Below are positions 56,047-64,000 of a stretch of DNA of 64,000 nucleotides, piece by piece; the stretch's first letter is position 1; each line of letters begins with the position of its first letter. The translations under genes were made by a program, and so were the position numbers. The DNA comes from Bacteroidota bacterium (lineage in GTDB: Bacteria > Bacteroidota > Bacteroidia > Sphingobacteriales > Sphingobacteriaceae), in contig JAFDZM010000045.1 in the NCBI GenBank assembly GCA_018266915.1, positions 207,922 to 271,921 on the forward strand, in the 5' to 3' direction. The notes beneath the pieces are model-generated. The model saw nothing but the letters and a program-made list of their open reading frames with translations, ran no database searches and was not told where the DNA came from.

Positions 56047-56925
56047 TTAATTGTTTAACGTTAAAAACTTCACAGGGTTAATGGGTTTTCCATTTTTTCT
56101 TACCTCATAATGTAAATGACTGCCTGTAGAGCGTCCGGTTGAACCCACCTTACCTATTACATCGCCTGTTTTTACCGACTGGCCTTCCTTTACATTGATA
56201 TGTGATAAGTGCCCGTAAAGCGTCTGGAAGTCGTTCTTATGCTGAACGATGATACAATTACCATAACCACCTTTTCGCCCTGTGAAAACTACGTTACCAT
56301 CAGCGGTTACGTGCACCGGGTCGCCGGTGGCTCCTCTAAAATCTATACCGGGATGTAATTCTGCGCTTTCCCCATCGAACGGGTCACTGCGATAACCAAA
56401 TGCCGAAGTAATAGAGCTTAAGCGAGGATAGCCCATTGGAGTAAATGCTACGCTGTTAAGCAGGCGGCTCATATACTCATCATATAAAGAGTATTTCTCA
56501 TTGTCGCTCATGGTGGCCGACGCAATATTTTTGTCTCCGCCGATTGAGTTAGTAGAAAAACCTTTCAATCCTCTCTTTCTCAGGTAGTCGTTTATTTTCT
56601 CAAGCTTGCTTTGAATAGATTGGATATAGCCCGTTGCAGAATTGGTCGATGCAGTAGCGGCATCAGTTAATGCGGTTGCTGTGGACACTTTACCTCTTAG
56701 CTGTGAAATTTGCGTCAGCAATTTTTGCTTTTCCAACTGGCTTTCATTGTCCTTGGAATTCAGATAGATAATGGCTCCGACAAGTGCGACGACAACCAAA
56801 ACGACTGAAGCAATGTAGTGCTTGATTCTTTTCAGATGCTTGGTTTTTACCCGGATAGCCTGGGTTTGCTCCTGATTTTTGTTGACAATGATGATGGTAC
56901 TGAAGTTTGTAAGTTTCAGGTTCAT
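56047..56925 (-). CDS. M23-family (LytM-type) peptidase, membrane-anchored
   Basis: 292 residues. A membrane helix near residues 38-56 (YIASVVLVVVALVGAIIYL), a coiled coil of about 60 residues, then the M23 domain with Zn ligands in HPGIDFRGATGDPVHV and the HxH in TGSHLHYEVRKNGKPI. It cleaves peptidoglycan cross-links in the periplasm or acts as an activator. Same-strand and adjacent to the bactofilin gene, as in other shape operons. Confidence 0.93.
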   Translation of the reverse strand: MNLKLTNFSTIIIVNKNQEQTQAIRVKTKHLKRIKHYIASVVLVVVALVGAIIYLNSKDNESQLEKQKLLTQISQLRGKVSTATALTDAATASTNSATGYIQSIQSKLEKINDYLRKRGLKGFSTNSIGGDKNIASATMSDNEKYSLYDEYMSRLLNSVAFTPMGYPRLSSITSAFGYRSDPFDGESAELHPGIDFRGATGDPVHVTADGNVVFTGRKGGYGNCIIVQHKNDFQTLYGHLSHINVKEGQSVKTGDVIGKVGSTGRSTGSHLHYEVRKNGKPINPVKFLTLNN

Positions 56926-57145
56926 ATCTTAGTTAGGGGGTTAATAGGGCATGAATATAAGACAATAGACGCACAAAAAACCAATTTATTTTGATTCCTG
57001 TGCGTAAAATATAGTCTCCCTCACAACAAAAATCAGTATTATGCTCTTGTACGTGTTTCGTCAGATAAATGTTATTATTCTGAGCAGAAATATTTTACTT
57101 TTAAATCATTTAGTACTTTTACCAAAAATTTAATTTTTAAAAGTG

Positions 57146-57559
57146 ATGATGTACCCGGAATACCTGGTTGCTCCTATGAGAGAGGAACTGACAAGAGTAG
57201 GTTTTGAAGAATTAAAAGATGCGGACGCCGTAAAAAATGCTATTGAGAGCGAAGGCACTGTGTTTGTGATGGTGAATTCGGTTTGTGGTTGCGCTGCCGC
57301 TAATGCCCGCCCGGCTGCAAGGATCGCATCACAAAATGCAAAGCACCCTGATAAACTGGTAACCGTTTTTGCCGGTATGGAGAAAGATGCAGTTGATACC
57401 GCACGTAACTATATGTTGCCTTATCCTCCATCTTCACCAGCAATGGCTTTATTTAAAGACGGCAAGCTGGTTCACATGATCGAACGCCACCAGATTGAAG
57501 GCCGCCCGGCGCAAATGATTGCCGATAACCTGATCGGTGCGTTTGAACAATATTGCTAA
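57146..57559 (+). CDS. BrxA/BrxB-family bacilliredoxin
   Basis: 137 residues from the ATG at 57146; a GTG one codon earlier and an ATG one codon later are also possible. Active-site C47-G-C49 (NSVCGCAAANARPAA), FAGMEKDAV, a proline-rich segment PYPPSSPAMALF and a terminal cysteine. These proteins remove bacillithiol from mixed disulphides. A 23-bp perfect hairpin follows. Confidence 0.9.
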   Translation: MMYPEYLVAPMREELTRVGFEELKDADAVKNAIESEGTVFVMVNSVCGCAAANARPAARIASQNAKHPDKLVTVFAGMEKDAVDTARNYMLPYPPSSPAMALFKDGKLVHMIERHQIEGRPAQMIADNLIGAFEQYC

Positions 57560-57586
57560 TCTGATTAAAGGATATAATAATAGTGC

Positions 57587-57633
57587 TCCAGGAATAAGAA
57601 AAACTGGAAATTCCAGTTTTTCTTATTCCTGGA
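57587..57633 (+). terminator. Perfect 23-bp inverted repeat, terminator of the bacilliredoxin gene
   Basis: Arms TCCAGGAATAAGAAAAACTG and so on pair without a single mismatch about a one-nt centre (57610). The right arm ends TTTTTCTTATTCC, so the T-tract is inside the stem. It is far longer and more perfect than a normal terminator. Confidence 0.6.
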
Positions 57634-57697
57634 AGTGCATTAGCGGGTATCTCATAATTCAAGCAGGGGTGCTTGTTTAGATTATTAGGATTTAAAA

Positions 57698-57784
57698 TCA
57701 CTCTTCCCGCAGCTTGCCCATTCTGATTGACCCATCCAAATAAAGGAGTGTCGAAATGATAAGGATTACTACCAACTGCTTCAT
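57698..57784 (-). CDS. Possible 28-residue membrane peptide
   Basis: ATG-initiated: MKQLVVILIISTLLYLDGSI then a short basic tail. The first 18 residues form one hydrophobic helix. It lies in the 390-bp gap after the bacilliredoxin terminator. No promoter box of clear quality is seen, and the length alone does not make it a gene. Confidence 0.25.
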   Translation of the reverse strand: MKQLVVILIISTLLYLDGSIRMGKLREE

Positions 57785-57949
57785 AACATAAAAATAGCGA
57801 ATTGTTTGCTCGCCCCGGTAAGATTTTATCAACATTTGTACGTTAATTGTTAACTACTACCCGCTGATTATGAGTCGACTATAACACCTTTCCTTTTGAT
57901 TAATTAGCCTAACTTTTACTTGATAAATAAACCATTAAGCAACCAAAAA

Positions 57950-58351
57950 TCAGGCTGCGGATGACTCATCATCAATGTGCTTTTCCAGTACTTCTTTTGT
58001 AATCGGTTTAAAGATAAATGACCTCACACAAGAATATTTTTTTGATTGTTCCATATCCTGCGGATTGATGGAAGAGGACAGAATATATATTCTTATGGCT
58101 TTAATAAGGTTGGGGTATAAATGCTGTACGTTGTCCAAAAAGTTCCATCCATTAAAGCCCGGCATATACAAGTCAACCAATATTACATCGGGCAGTTTGT
58201 TAATGTCATTTTTATTCAGTTCCAGGAAACTAATTACCTCAGCTCCGTTTGCTGTGCACATTACATCATACTCAAGCTGGTACTTGCTCAATATCCTTTT
58301 CAGGATAAAATGATCCAAAGGACTATCGTCTATGAAAATAAGCTTCTTCAT
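57950..58351 (-). CDS. Single-domain response regulator (receiver)
   Basis: 133 residues: a lone REC domain with acidic pocket IDDS, phosphoacceptor D60 in VILVDLYMPGFNGWNFLDN, and K115 in FIFKPI. It is a clear paralogue of the receiver at 39457. No histidine kinase is adjacent; it is divergent from the APS-kinase/sulfotransferase pair across 259 bp. Confidence 0.9.
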   Translation of the reverse strand: MKKLIFIDDSPLDHFILKRILSKYQLEYDVMCTANGAEVISFLELNKNDINKLPDVILVDLYMPGFNGWNFLDNVQHLYPNLIKAIRIYILSSSINPQDMEQSKKYSCVRSFIFKPITKEVLEKHIDDESSAA

Positions 58352-58610
58352 GCCGGGGTGTCATAAAGTTTTTACAATCAAATTTAAAAGCCCCTTACAA
58401 CATATTAAGTAGTATTTTCACGGTATTTGCTACGTATTAACACGGGTTTGTGCTACAGCTCTCTTGTAAAACAATCGATACAAAAGTCCTTTCTATCGAT
58501 TCTCAGGCAATATTTGCAAACCAATACGTTTTACGAATGTTTTTAACTATAACACTTATTACCCCCTCAGAGTGGAATAGTACTTTCATGGAAATTAATT
58601 TGATAAAACT

Positions 58611-59177
58611 ATGATTCTACTCTTTTGCGGGCTATCAGGAGCCGGTAAATCTACACTGGCCGCCCACGTGAAAAACAAGCTTGAGCGCTCCGACATACCA
58701 GTTGAGATAATTGATGCTGATGAATATCGTCAAAAATTGTTTAAAGACCTGGGCTACACCCGCAAAGACCGCAATGAAAATATACGGCGCCTGGGGTTTA
58801 TAGCTAATAAGTTCTCGTCGCAGAATATTATTTCTATTATAAGCGCCATAAACCCATACGATGAAATTCGTAAAGAACTTATAGGCACCTATCCTAATGT
58901 TAAGGTAGTGCATGTGGATTGCAATATCAATGTATTAATTAAACGCGACACAAAAGGGCTCTACAAAAAAGCATTGTTACCAGATAACCATCCTGATAAG
59001 ATATCAAATCTGACAGGTATCAATGACCCTTTTGAGGCTCCCGAAAACCCGGACCTTTATTTGAACACGAGCCAATTAAATATTAAACAAAGCACAGACG
59101 AAGTTTATACGTTCGTTTTACGAAATATTATAAAAGAGAACTACGCCATTAATCCTTTTGCAAATGTGGCAGTCTGA
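58611..59177 (+). CDS. cysC: Adenylyl-sulfate (APS) kinase
   Basis: 188 residues. P-loop GLSGAGKST (residues 7-15), DADEYRQKLFKDLGYTRKDR and ENIRRLGFIANKF match the APS kinase signature, with ISAINPYDEIRKEL in place of the usual ISP. It phosphorylates APS to PAPS, the sulfate donor. It is followed 21 bp later by a sulfotransferase; no ATP sulfurylase (cysDN) is in the window, so APS must come from elsewhere. Confidence 0.85.
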   Translation: MILLFCGLSGAGKSTLAAHVKNKLERSDIPVEIIDADEYRQKLFKDLGYTRKDRNENIRRLGFIANKFSSQNIISIISAINPYDEIRKELIGTYPNVKVVHVDCNINVLIKRDTKGLYKKALLPDNHPDKISNLTGINDPFEAPENPDLYLNTSQLNIKQSTDEVYTFVLRNIIKENYAINPFANVAV

Positions 59178-59198
59178 TTAACCGGATAAAATTAACTG

Positions 59199-60029
59199 AT
59201 GCAATCGAAAACGCTGATGGTAGTGGGGATGCACCGCTCAGGTACCTCCCTTATTTCAAACTGGCTGTACCGGTGTGGCTTACACTTAGGTGAACATTTG
59301 CTTGAAGCAGGCAACGGTAATGCGGAAGGACATTTTGAAGATGTTGAATTTTTGAAAATGCATGAAGAGATACTGACCAGTAATGCATTTCCAGCTTCAG
59401 GATACGTTTACGACAAAGTAATTGATATTTCAGTTTATCATCTCGAGAAACTGAAAAGCGTTATCAAGGTAAAAAACCAGCTTTACCGTCAATGGGGGTG
59501 GAAAGAACCCCGCACCTGTCTGTTCTTGGACCTTTACCGCGAATTGCTGCCTAATTCTAAATACCTTGTTATTGTACGCGATTATGCTGCGGTGGTCTAT
59601 TCGCTTCTGAAAAGGGATTTTGCCGAGTATGAAGAGAAATATTTACGCGGAAAAAAATTACAGCGTTTTCTTTGGTTGTATTTTAGGCGGCACAAAACTT
59701 CACGTAAATTTTATAAGGCTCATGCCGAAGATTACCTGAAAGTATATATAGAATACAACCAGCATATTTTACATACATTAAAGGAGCTTGCACCAGAAGA
59801 TTATATGGTAGTTAATTACTCCTTACTCGAAAAAAGCGATAAGGAGGTATTTTCCTTTTTAACCGGCAAATGGCATTTTAAACTTCAATATCATGGATTT
59901 AATGAAGTTTATAAGAAAAATTTACTGAGCAAAGCTTTTAACGTGGATGCTTACATTAATGATAAAGAATTAATAGACAAAGCCAAAAGCATTACTGATG
60001 AGCTAAAAAAGCACATCATTATCCATTAA
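59199..60029 (+). CDS. Sulfotransferase-family protein
   Basis: 276 residues. The PAPS 5'-phosphosulfate-binding loop is VVGMHRSGTS (residues 8-17); GWKEPRTCLFLDLYRELLPN and YLVIVRDYAAVVYSLLKRD fit the 3'-phosphate-binding strand of the Sulfotransfer family. Its acceptor is unknown (a lipid, glycan or small molecule). Paired with the APS kinase in one unit. Convergent, with a 4-bp overlap, with the Gre-like gene. Confidence 0.85.
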   Translation: MQSKTLMVVGMHRSGTSLISNWLYRCGLHLGEHLLEAGNGNAEGHFEDVEFLKMHEEILTSNAFPASGYVYDKVIDISVYHLEKLKSVIKVKNQLYRQWGWKEPRTCLFLDLYRELLPNSKYLVIVRDYAAVVYSLLKRDFAEYEEKYLRGKKLQRFLWLYFRRHKTSRKFYKAHAEDYLKVYIEYNQHILHTLKELAPEDYMVVNYSLLEKSDKEVFSFLTGKWHFKLQYHGFNEVYKKNLLSKAFNVDAYINDKELIDKAKSITDELKKHIIIH

Positions 60030-60478
60030 ATCACTTCTTTAACCTTGTAGTGCTTCCCGTTCAGATTAAATTCATCTCCTGTTGTACGTCCCAGTAACTT
60101 ACCTCCGATGGGCGATGCAGGCGAAACGGCAAAGTAGCCCTCCCCGTTCAAATTAAGGGCACCTGCGCTGATAGATAAATAAAATTTTCCATTGTCGGTT
60201 ATCACCAGGCTACCCGGTGTAGCTGACGATGAGGAACCATCTACATTGATCTGATTTAATGCGATTAATAATTTATTGGCCTCGTTTAGTTGCGTCTGGT
60301 TGCGGTCGGTTTCCTGCTGCATCATTTCCCGTCCGGTTTCATACTTATCCCCCGCGCTGCTTTTTGTTTCTTCGCTGGCCGACTGCTGCGCATCGTCAAT
60401 TGCCTGTTTTGCAGTTTCGATACGTGTTTTTACATAATTGACGCAAAGCGTATGCAAGTCCTTTTTTAGGTTAATCAT
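60026..60478 (-). CDS. GreA/GreB-type transcript cleavage factor-like protein
   Basis: 150 residues. An N-terminal coiled coil (VKTRIETAKQAIDDAQQSAS, GDKYETGREMMQQETDRNQT) and a C-terminal Gre-type domain ending in YFAVSPASPIGGKLLGRTTG and DEFNLNGKHYKVKEV. It resembles GreA relatives of Bacteroidota that are often misnamed 3-oxoacyl-ACP synthase. Whether the acidic tip still promotes RNA cleavage cannot be told. The 103-residue gene is 33 bp upstream. Confidence 0.75.
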   Translation of the reverse strand: MINLKKDLHTLCVNYVKTRIETAKQAIDDAQQSASEETKSSAGDKYETGREMMQQETDRNQTQLNEANKLLIALNQINVDGSSSSATPGSLVITDNGKFYLSISAGALNLNGEGYFAVSPASPIGGKLLGRTTGDEFNLNGKHYKVKEVI

Positions 60479-60510
60479 AATTGGTGGAAAACGTAAATAA
60501 TAAACAGAAA

Positions 60511-60822
60511 TTACATGGCTATATCCGTACCCTGGCGGGGGTCTTCGGGTAGTATCTCCATTTCAGGACAATGAATGTAAGCAGCATACCACTGTATTGC
60601 CTCCACAATATCTACAGCGTCATCCGAAGCGATACCAATCGTTTCAAAAGCATACAGGCCATCATCACACAACCCATAAAGTTGTATCTCGCTCGAATCC
60701 TGGTGAAAAGCTTCTTTATCAAGGCAAAATACCTTAACCTTAAGGTTAGTATCTCTTGAGTGGATCACATCCCTGCAGGGGTTGTTGGGATCAGTAGCCA
60801 ATAAATATACATTCTGAGCCAT
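60511..60822 (-). CDS. Hypothetical protein, 103 residues
   Basis: Soluble, acidic, with a mixed alpha/beta pattern (NVYLLATDPNNPCRDVIHSR, VKVFCLDKEAFHQDSSEIQL, AVDIVEAIQWYAAYIHC). Three cysteines, no known domain. It lies 33 bp upstream of the Gre-like gene on the same strand. Confidence 0.6.
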   Translation of the reverse strand: MAQNVYLLATDPNNPCRDVIHSRDTNLKVKVFCLDKEAFHQDSSEIQLYGLCDDGLYAFETIGIASDDAVDIVEAIQWYAAYIHCPEMEILPEDPRQGTDIAM

Positions 60823-60950
60823 GCTTAGGTAAACAGATTTGAGGAGATTTAGTTTTCTATAGGGTAGTTAAAGCAATAGCATGAATAGCTATTACATAAG
60901 CAAAAATATAGGAAACAAGCTCAAAAAAACAAATCTATCTGAAAAGAAAA

Positions 60951-60976
60951 ACAGCCCCGGAGATATCCGTAGCTGT
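60951..60976 (-). terminator. Terminator of kup
   Basis: On the minus strand ACAGC and CGG pair with CCG and GCTGT around ATATCT, followed by TTTTCTTTTC, 65 nt behind the kup stop. Confidence 0.65.
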
Positions 60977-61039
60977 ATATAAGCCTTGTAAATCACTATT
61001 ATGGAAATAGTTATGACTTCGAACATTATCAGAAATATC

Positions 61040-63034
61040 TTAATATGATTCGCCCCTGTTATAGTGCGATACCGGGTCAACCCGCTTTAAAACAATATTG
61101 CTAACCGGCTTCACAATAAGAGGTATTTTTTCGACCCGCGTTTCGCTGGTATCCAAACCAAAAGCCTTCGCTTCGCTTTGTGCAAGCTTCTTAATAGCAA
61201 AATAACTGTTCAGGATAAAGCCTTCGGAAATACTGAACTCATTGTTATAGGAAAGAAACTTCTCGATGATCACAAACTGAAAGTCGGCAGCCATATGGAA
61301 TTTTTTTAGTGACTCGTAACGGCTCAAAATATCCAGTTCATTACGTGATACCATGTCCTCTACCACTTTCCTGAACAACACATTCACACGCGGCTGTATC
61401 CTGAACCCTAAACGGAACTCTACCCTTATTACCTTATTCTCTTCTATCTCCTCTACACTGTATTCCATGGTGTATGGATCGTCCATACGCTCTATATGCA
61501 CAAACCAATAAATATTCGCCCGCTTAGGTTTACGGCTGAAAATAGAATACATTATTTTTTGTTCTATCTGCTTGCTGTTGTTTGCTTTTGTCAGGTAGAT
61601 CAGGTGGGTAGCATATTTTGATACGCCCTCATCTGCGCTCAGCGCTTTAAGCAGTGGTATCTGGTCTTTAAGATCGATAAAATGCAAGAAGCGGTTATTG
61701 ATCTTACGGGCTTTGTACCATACATACATGGTAAATATCAAACCAAACTCAAATACCAGGAAGAACAATCTCTTAAGTATCTTCACCGAGTTTGCCAGGA
61801 AGAAAGAAAACTCTACAGTAACAAACACACAAAGTATGATAGTAACTATCCAAATAGGCCAGTGTCTTTTGTAACGCATGTAATAATACATCAGGATGGT
61901 GGTCATCAGCATTGCAATGGTAATGGAGAACCCATATGCCGCGGTCATTGCTGAAGAAGTCTGGAAGTATAAGATCACCGCAACGCAGCCAAAGCATAGC
62001 ACCCAGTTAATAGCCGGGATATAAATCTGTCCGCGAACATTAGACGGATATTTCACTGTGATACGCGGCCAGAAATTCATACTTATTGCCTCACTTATCA
62101 GCGTGAACGAACCGCTTATTAGTGCCTGGCTTGCGATAATGGTTGCGAACGTTGCAATGATCACACTTGGGATCAAAAAGGTATGTGGTACGATGGCATA
62201 AAATGGATTGACCAGAGCGAAATCAGGTCTTTTTGTCTGTGAAAGCACCCACGCAGCTTGGCCAAAATAATTTAACAGCAAGCAGGTTTTAACAAATATC
62301 CATGCCATTTGGATGTTCTTACGTCCGCAGTGTCCCAGATCTGAATACAACGCTTCTGCTCCTGTAGTACATAAAAAAACCGCACCCAACAGCCAGAAAC
62401 CATTGGGATGGACGATCAACATCCGGACGCCGTAGTATGGATTTAATGCTTGCAATATACCGGGGTTGTGCGATACCTGTATCGCACCGAGCGTACCTAT
62501 CATTAAAAACCATATTAACATGACCGGGCCAAACGCAGCGCCAACCACTTTGGTACCAAACTGCTGGAAAAAGAACAGCAGGAGTATGATACCGATAACG
62601 ATGCCAATAATGAGCCAACTGCCCGGCACCATTATATTCGCCAGTTTTGGTACCTGGCCCAGCCCTTCAATTGCCGAAGACACTGAAATGGGGGGCGTAA
62701 TTATACCATCGGCAAGTAGTGTACCAGCACCAACTATGGCCGGTATGGCTAACCATTTGCCATATCTTCTAACCAATGCATACAACGAAAATATACCACC
62801 CTCACCATGGTTATCTGCCTGAAGAGTTATTACAATATATTTAAATGTTGTTTGAAGCGTCAGCGTCCAGAAAACACAGGAAATACATCCAAAAACAAAA
62901 TCCTGCGACGAGGTGCCGCCTTCTTGTAACAATGTTTGAACCGTGTATAAGGGGGACGTTCCGATGTCTCCAAAAATGATTCCGAGGGTGATCAGCAGCC
63001 CTGCTGCTGAAACTTTTTTAAGATGGGGGTTCAT
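61040..63034 (-). CDS. kup: KUP-family potassium uptake protein
   Basis: 664 residues, the usual size. Twelve membrane helices start with ALGLLITLGIIFGDIGTSPL-type sequence (LGIIFGDIGTSPLYTVQTLL), GEGGIFSLYALVRRY, GALLADGIITPPISVSSAIE-like (GTLLADGIITPPISVSSAIE) and GTTGAEALYSDLGHCGRKNI are characteristic. The C-terminal 200 residues are cytoplasmic. It imports K+ with protons. A TACATTTG box is at 63063-63070. Confidence 0.95.
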   Translation of the reverse strand: MNPHLKKVSAAGLLITLGIIFGDIGTSPLYTVQTLLQEGGTSSQDFVFGCISCVFWTLTLQTTFKYIVITLQADNHGEGGIFSLYALVRRYGKWLAIPAIVGAGTLLADGIITPPISVSSAIEGLGQVPKLANIMVPGSWLIIGIVIGIILLLFFFQQFGTKVVGAAFGPVMLIWFLMIGTLGAIQVSHNPGILQALNPYYGVRMLIVHPNGFWLLGAVFLCTTGAEALYSDLGHCGRKNIQMAWIFVKTCLLLNYFGQAAWVLSQTKRPDFALVNPFYAIVPHTFLIPSVIIATFATIIASQALISGSFTLISEAISMNFWPRITVKYPSNVRGQIYIPAINWVLCFGCVAVILYFQTSSAMTAAYGFSITIAMLMTTILMYYYMRYKRHWPIWIVTIILCVFVTVEFSFFLANSVKILKRLFFLVFEFGLIFTMYVWYKARKINNRFLHFIDLKDQIPLLKALSADEGVSKYATHLIYLTKANNSKQIEQKIMYSIFSRKPKRANIYWFVHIERMDDPYTMEYSVEEIEENKVIRVEFRLGFRIQPRVNVLFRKVVEDMVSRNELDILSRYESLKKFHMAADFQFVIIEKFLSYNNEFSISEGFILNSYFAIKKLAQSEAKAFGLDTSETRVEKIPLIVKPVSNIVLKRVDPVSHYNRGESY

Positions 63035-63062
63035 GCGACCAATTAAGGGTATTAAAAGCGCG

Positions 63063-63070
63063 CAAATGTA
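63063..63070 (-). promoter_or_regulatory. -7 box TACATTTG of kup
   Basis: Minus-strand match to TAnnTTTG, 28 nt before the kup ATG; identical to the trhO box. Confidence 0.6.
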
Positions 63071-63271
63071 TTTAATATACTTATTACAAGCAAGTTAATT
63101 ATTGCGATTTTCTAAAAGAGTCGAATAAATCTACGAGTTTGTGTTAAAAAAATACCTAATAAATTATTAATTAAATAATTACAGAAGGATGATAAAGGCA
63201 AAAAATATCAATTGCAAAAAAGGAATGGCCCTCTTTTAAATTTTTGGTAAATCTTATTACACGAGAAAAAA

Positions 63272-63727
63272 TTAGTCTGAGGCCTGCTTTTTTAATGCTG
63301 CTTCTCCAAATCGGATCAGATCGGGTGCTTTGATATATCCTACTGTCCCTAAAACAGGGTTACCTTTTGAGTTAAAAATGATGAGTGTAGGATAGGCCTG
63401 CATACCCCATTGAGCAGCGAGTTGTGGTCCTACGCCTTTTTCCATATCAATGGCAATATTGATGAAGTTTTTATTATAAAATTCGGCAGCTTTTTTATCC
63501 CTGAAGGTGGTAGCCTTTAGCATCTTGCAGGGACCGCACCAGGTGGCATAAGCATCTACAAATATATATTTATGCTGTGTAGCCGCCTGCTTCAATGCCT
63601 CGTTCCAGTCATCTTCAATGAATACGATCTTTGAATTATCTGCATGCTCCTGCGCCTTTACAAGAGCCTGAGAAAGGATTAACAAAAAAGATGTAACGAT
63701 TCCCAAAAGTAGTTTTTTGTACTTCAT
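63272..63727 (-). CDS. Secreted thioredoxin-family protein
   Basis: 151 residues from the ATG at 63727 (an adjacent ATG at 63730 and a longer frame to 63757 exist). A signal peptide (KLLLGIVTSFLLILSQALVK) precedes a thioredoxin fold with the active site C64-G-P-C67 (AYATWCGPCKMLKATTF) and the cis-proline region QAYPTLIIF. A periplasmic thiol-disulphide reductase. It follows a Gln-rich gene and its terminator. Confidence 0.88.
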   Translation of the reverse strand: MKYKKLLLGIVTSFLLILSQALVKAQEHADNSKIVFIEDDWNEALKQAATQHKYIFVDAYATWCGPCKMLKATTFRDKKAAEFYNKNFINIAIDMEKGVGPQLAAQWGMQAYPTLIIFNSKGNPVLGTVGYIKAPDLIRFGEAALKKQASD

Positions 63728-63748
63728 CATACTATAATAAGTGCATAA

Positions 63749-63788
63749 AAATAGCACATATACCTTTTTACGGATATAGGTGCTATTT
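63749..63788 (-). terminator. Terminator of the Gln-rich gene
   Basis: AAATAGCAC / GTGCTATTT (9 bp) with further pairs inside, on the minus strand followed by TTTTTATG; it lies between the Gln-rich gene and the thioredoxin start. Confidence 0.65.
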
Positions 63789-63803
63789 GTTATTTATAAA
63801 ATA

Positions 63804-64000
63804 TTAACGTCTTTCGTCCGGCCTCTTTTCACGTTGCGGTTGTTGCTGCGGACGCTGTTGTTGCTGTTGACGTTGTTGCTGAGCCTGTTGCTGACGTTGT
63901 TGCTGCATTTGCTGCTGACGCTGTTGTGCTTGCTGCTGTGCCTGTTGCTGGCGTTGTTGTTGCATCTGCTGCTGACGTTGCTGTGCTTGTTGCTGGGCCT
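63804..64000 (-). CDS. C-terminal end of a Gln-rich repeat protein (start beyond window)
   Basis: The last 65 codons are visible. The tail consists of approximate repeats of QQQAQQRQQQMQQQRQQQ, ending QREKRPDERR before the stop. Almost all residues are Gln, Arg, Ala and Met. Such tails occur on Bacteroidota proteins of unknown function; without the N-terminus none can be assigned. CAG/CAA codons alternate, which argues for coding selection rather than a plain triplet repeat. Confidence 0.75.
   Translation of the reverse strand, partial: AQQQAQQRQQQMQQQRQQQAQQQAQQRQQQMQQQRQQQAQQQRQQQQQRPQQQPQREKRPDERR

Noticed and set aside
60892..61080. 62-codon minus-strand ORF overlapping the end of kup
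   Set aside because: It contains the kup terminator hairpin and overlaps the coding end in another frame.
63806..64000. CRISPR-like regular repeats
   Set aside because: The period follows codons of a Gln-rich protein and there are no unique spacers.

Overview
The window reads as a chromosomal segment of a Bacteroidota bacterium, most likely Sphingobacteriaceae (Mucilaginibacter/Pedobacter-like; the genus is inference from gene content). Supporting signs are two SusC-type TonB receptors (one with its SusD), a gliding-type C-terminal sorting protein (CHU_C), a GH3-family protein, DUF5686, DUF1599 and BT_3928-type proteins, and promoters with the Bacteroidota -7 box TAnnTTTG rather than an E. 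coli -10. I saw no rRNA, tRNA, CRISPR array, prophage or complete insertion sequence.

Layout. 1-17.3 kb is outer-membrane nutrient uptake: a partial SusC gene with its triple-Y/LuxR-type regulator, tRNA hydroxylation protein TrhO, a DUF5686 protein, small ORFs with their own terminators, a Gly-rich secreted protein, then a complete SusC/SusD pair closed by a strong terminator. 17.4-24.9 kb holds a methyltransferase, kbl, a DUF6364/PIN toxin-antitoxin pair wedged before pheS, a Rieske-like lipoprotein, a TetR regulator, and a small regulon built on a winged-helix regulator, membrane proteins and a ferritin-like protein, ending in a 38-residue ORF behind a perfect 36-bp palindrome. 25-43 kb is mainly housekeeping: rlmD, a PyrR-like phosphoribosyltransferase, an operon DUF1599-BT_3928-DppB-aroK, folP, GH3, lptB, recJ, DinB, an MBL hydrolase, a receiver protein and gcvP. 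43-57.6 kb has a T9SS-sorted repeat protein, pdxJ, a deacetylase-like protein, a TIM-barrel isomerase, a duplicated-module MORN protein, ahcY, a bactofilin with an M23 peptidase and a bacilliredoxin. 57.6-64 kb has a second receiver protein, an APS kinase plus sulfotransferase pair, a GreA-like factor, kup, a thioredoxin and the end of a Gln-rich protein.

The most unusual signal is not a gene. At about ten places between 20.7 and 40.2 kb there are short tandem arrays of 7- or 8-bp words. The word differs between places but some words recur, arrays often come as inverted pairs, and many overlap the stop codon of the preceding gene. One heptamer array lies inside pheS. Two longer dispersed inverted-repeat elements (about 117 and 142 bp) lie in the same stretch. 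These are sequence observations; their origin and role are unknown to me.
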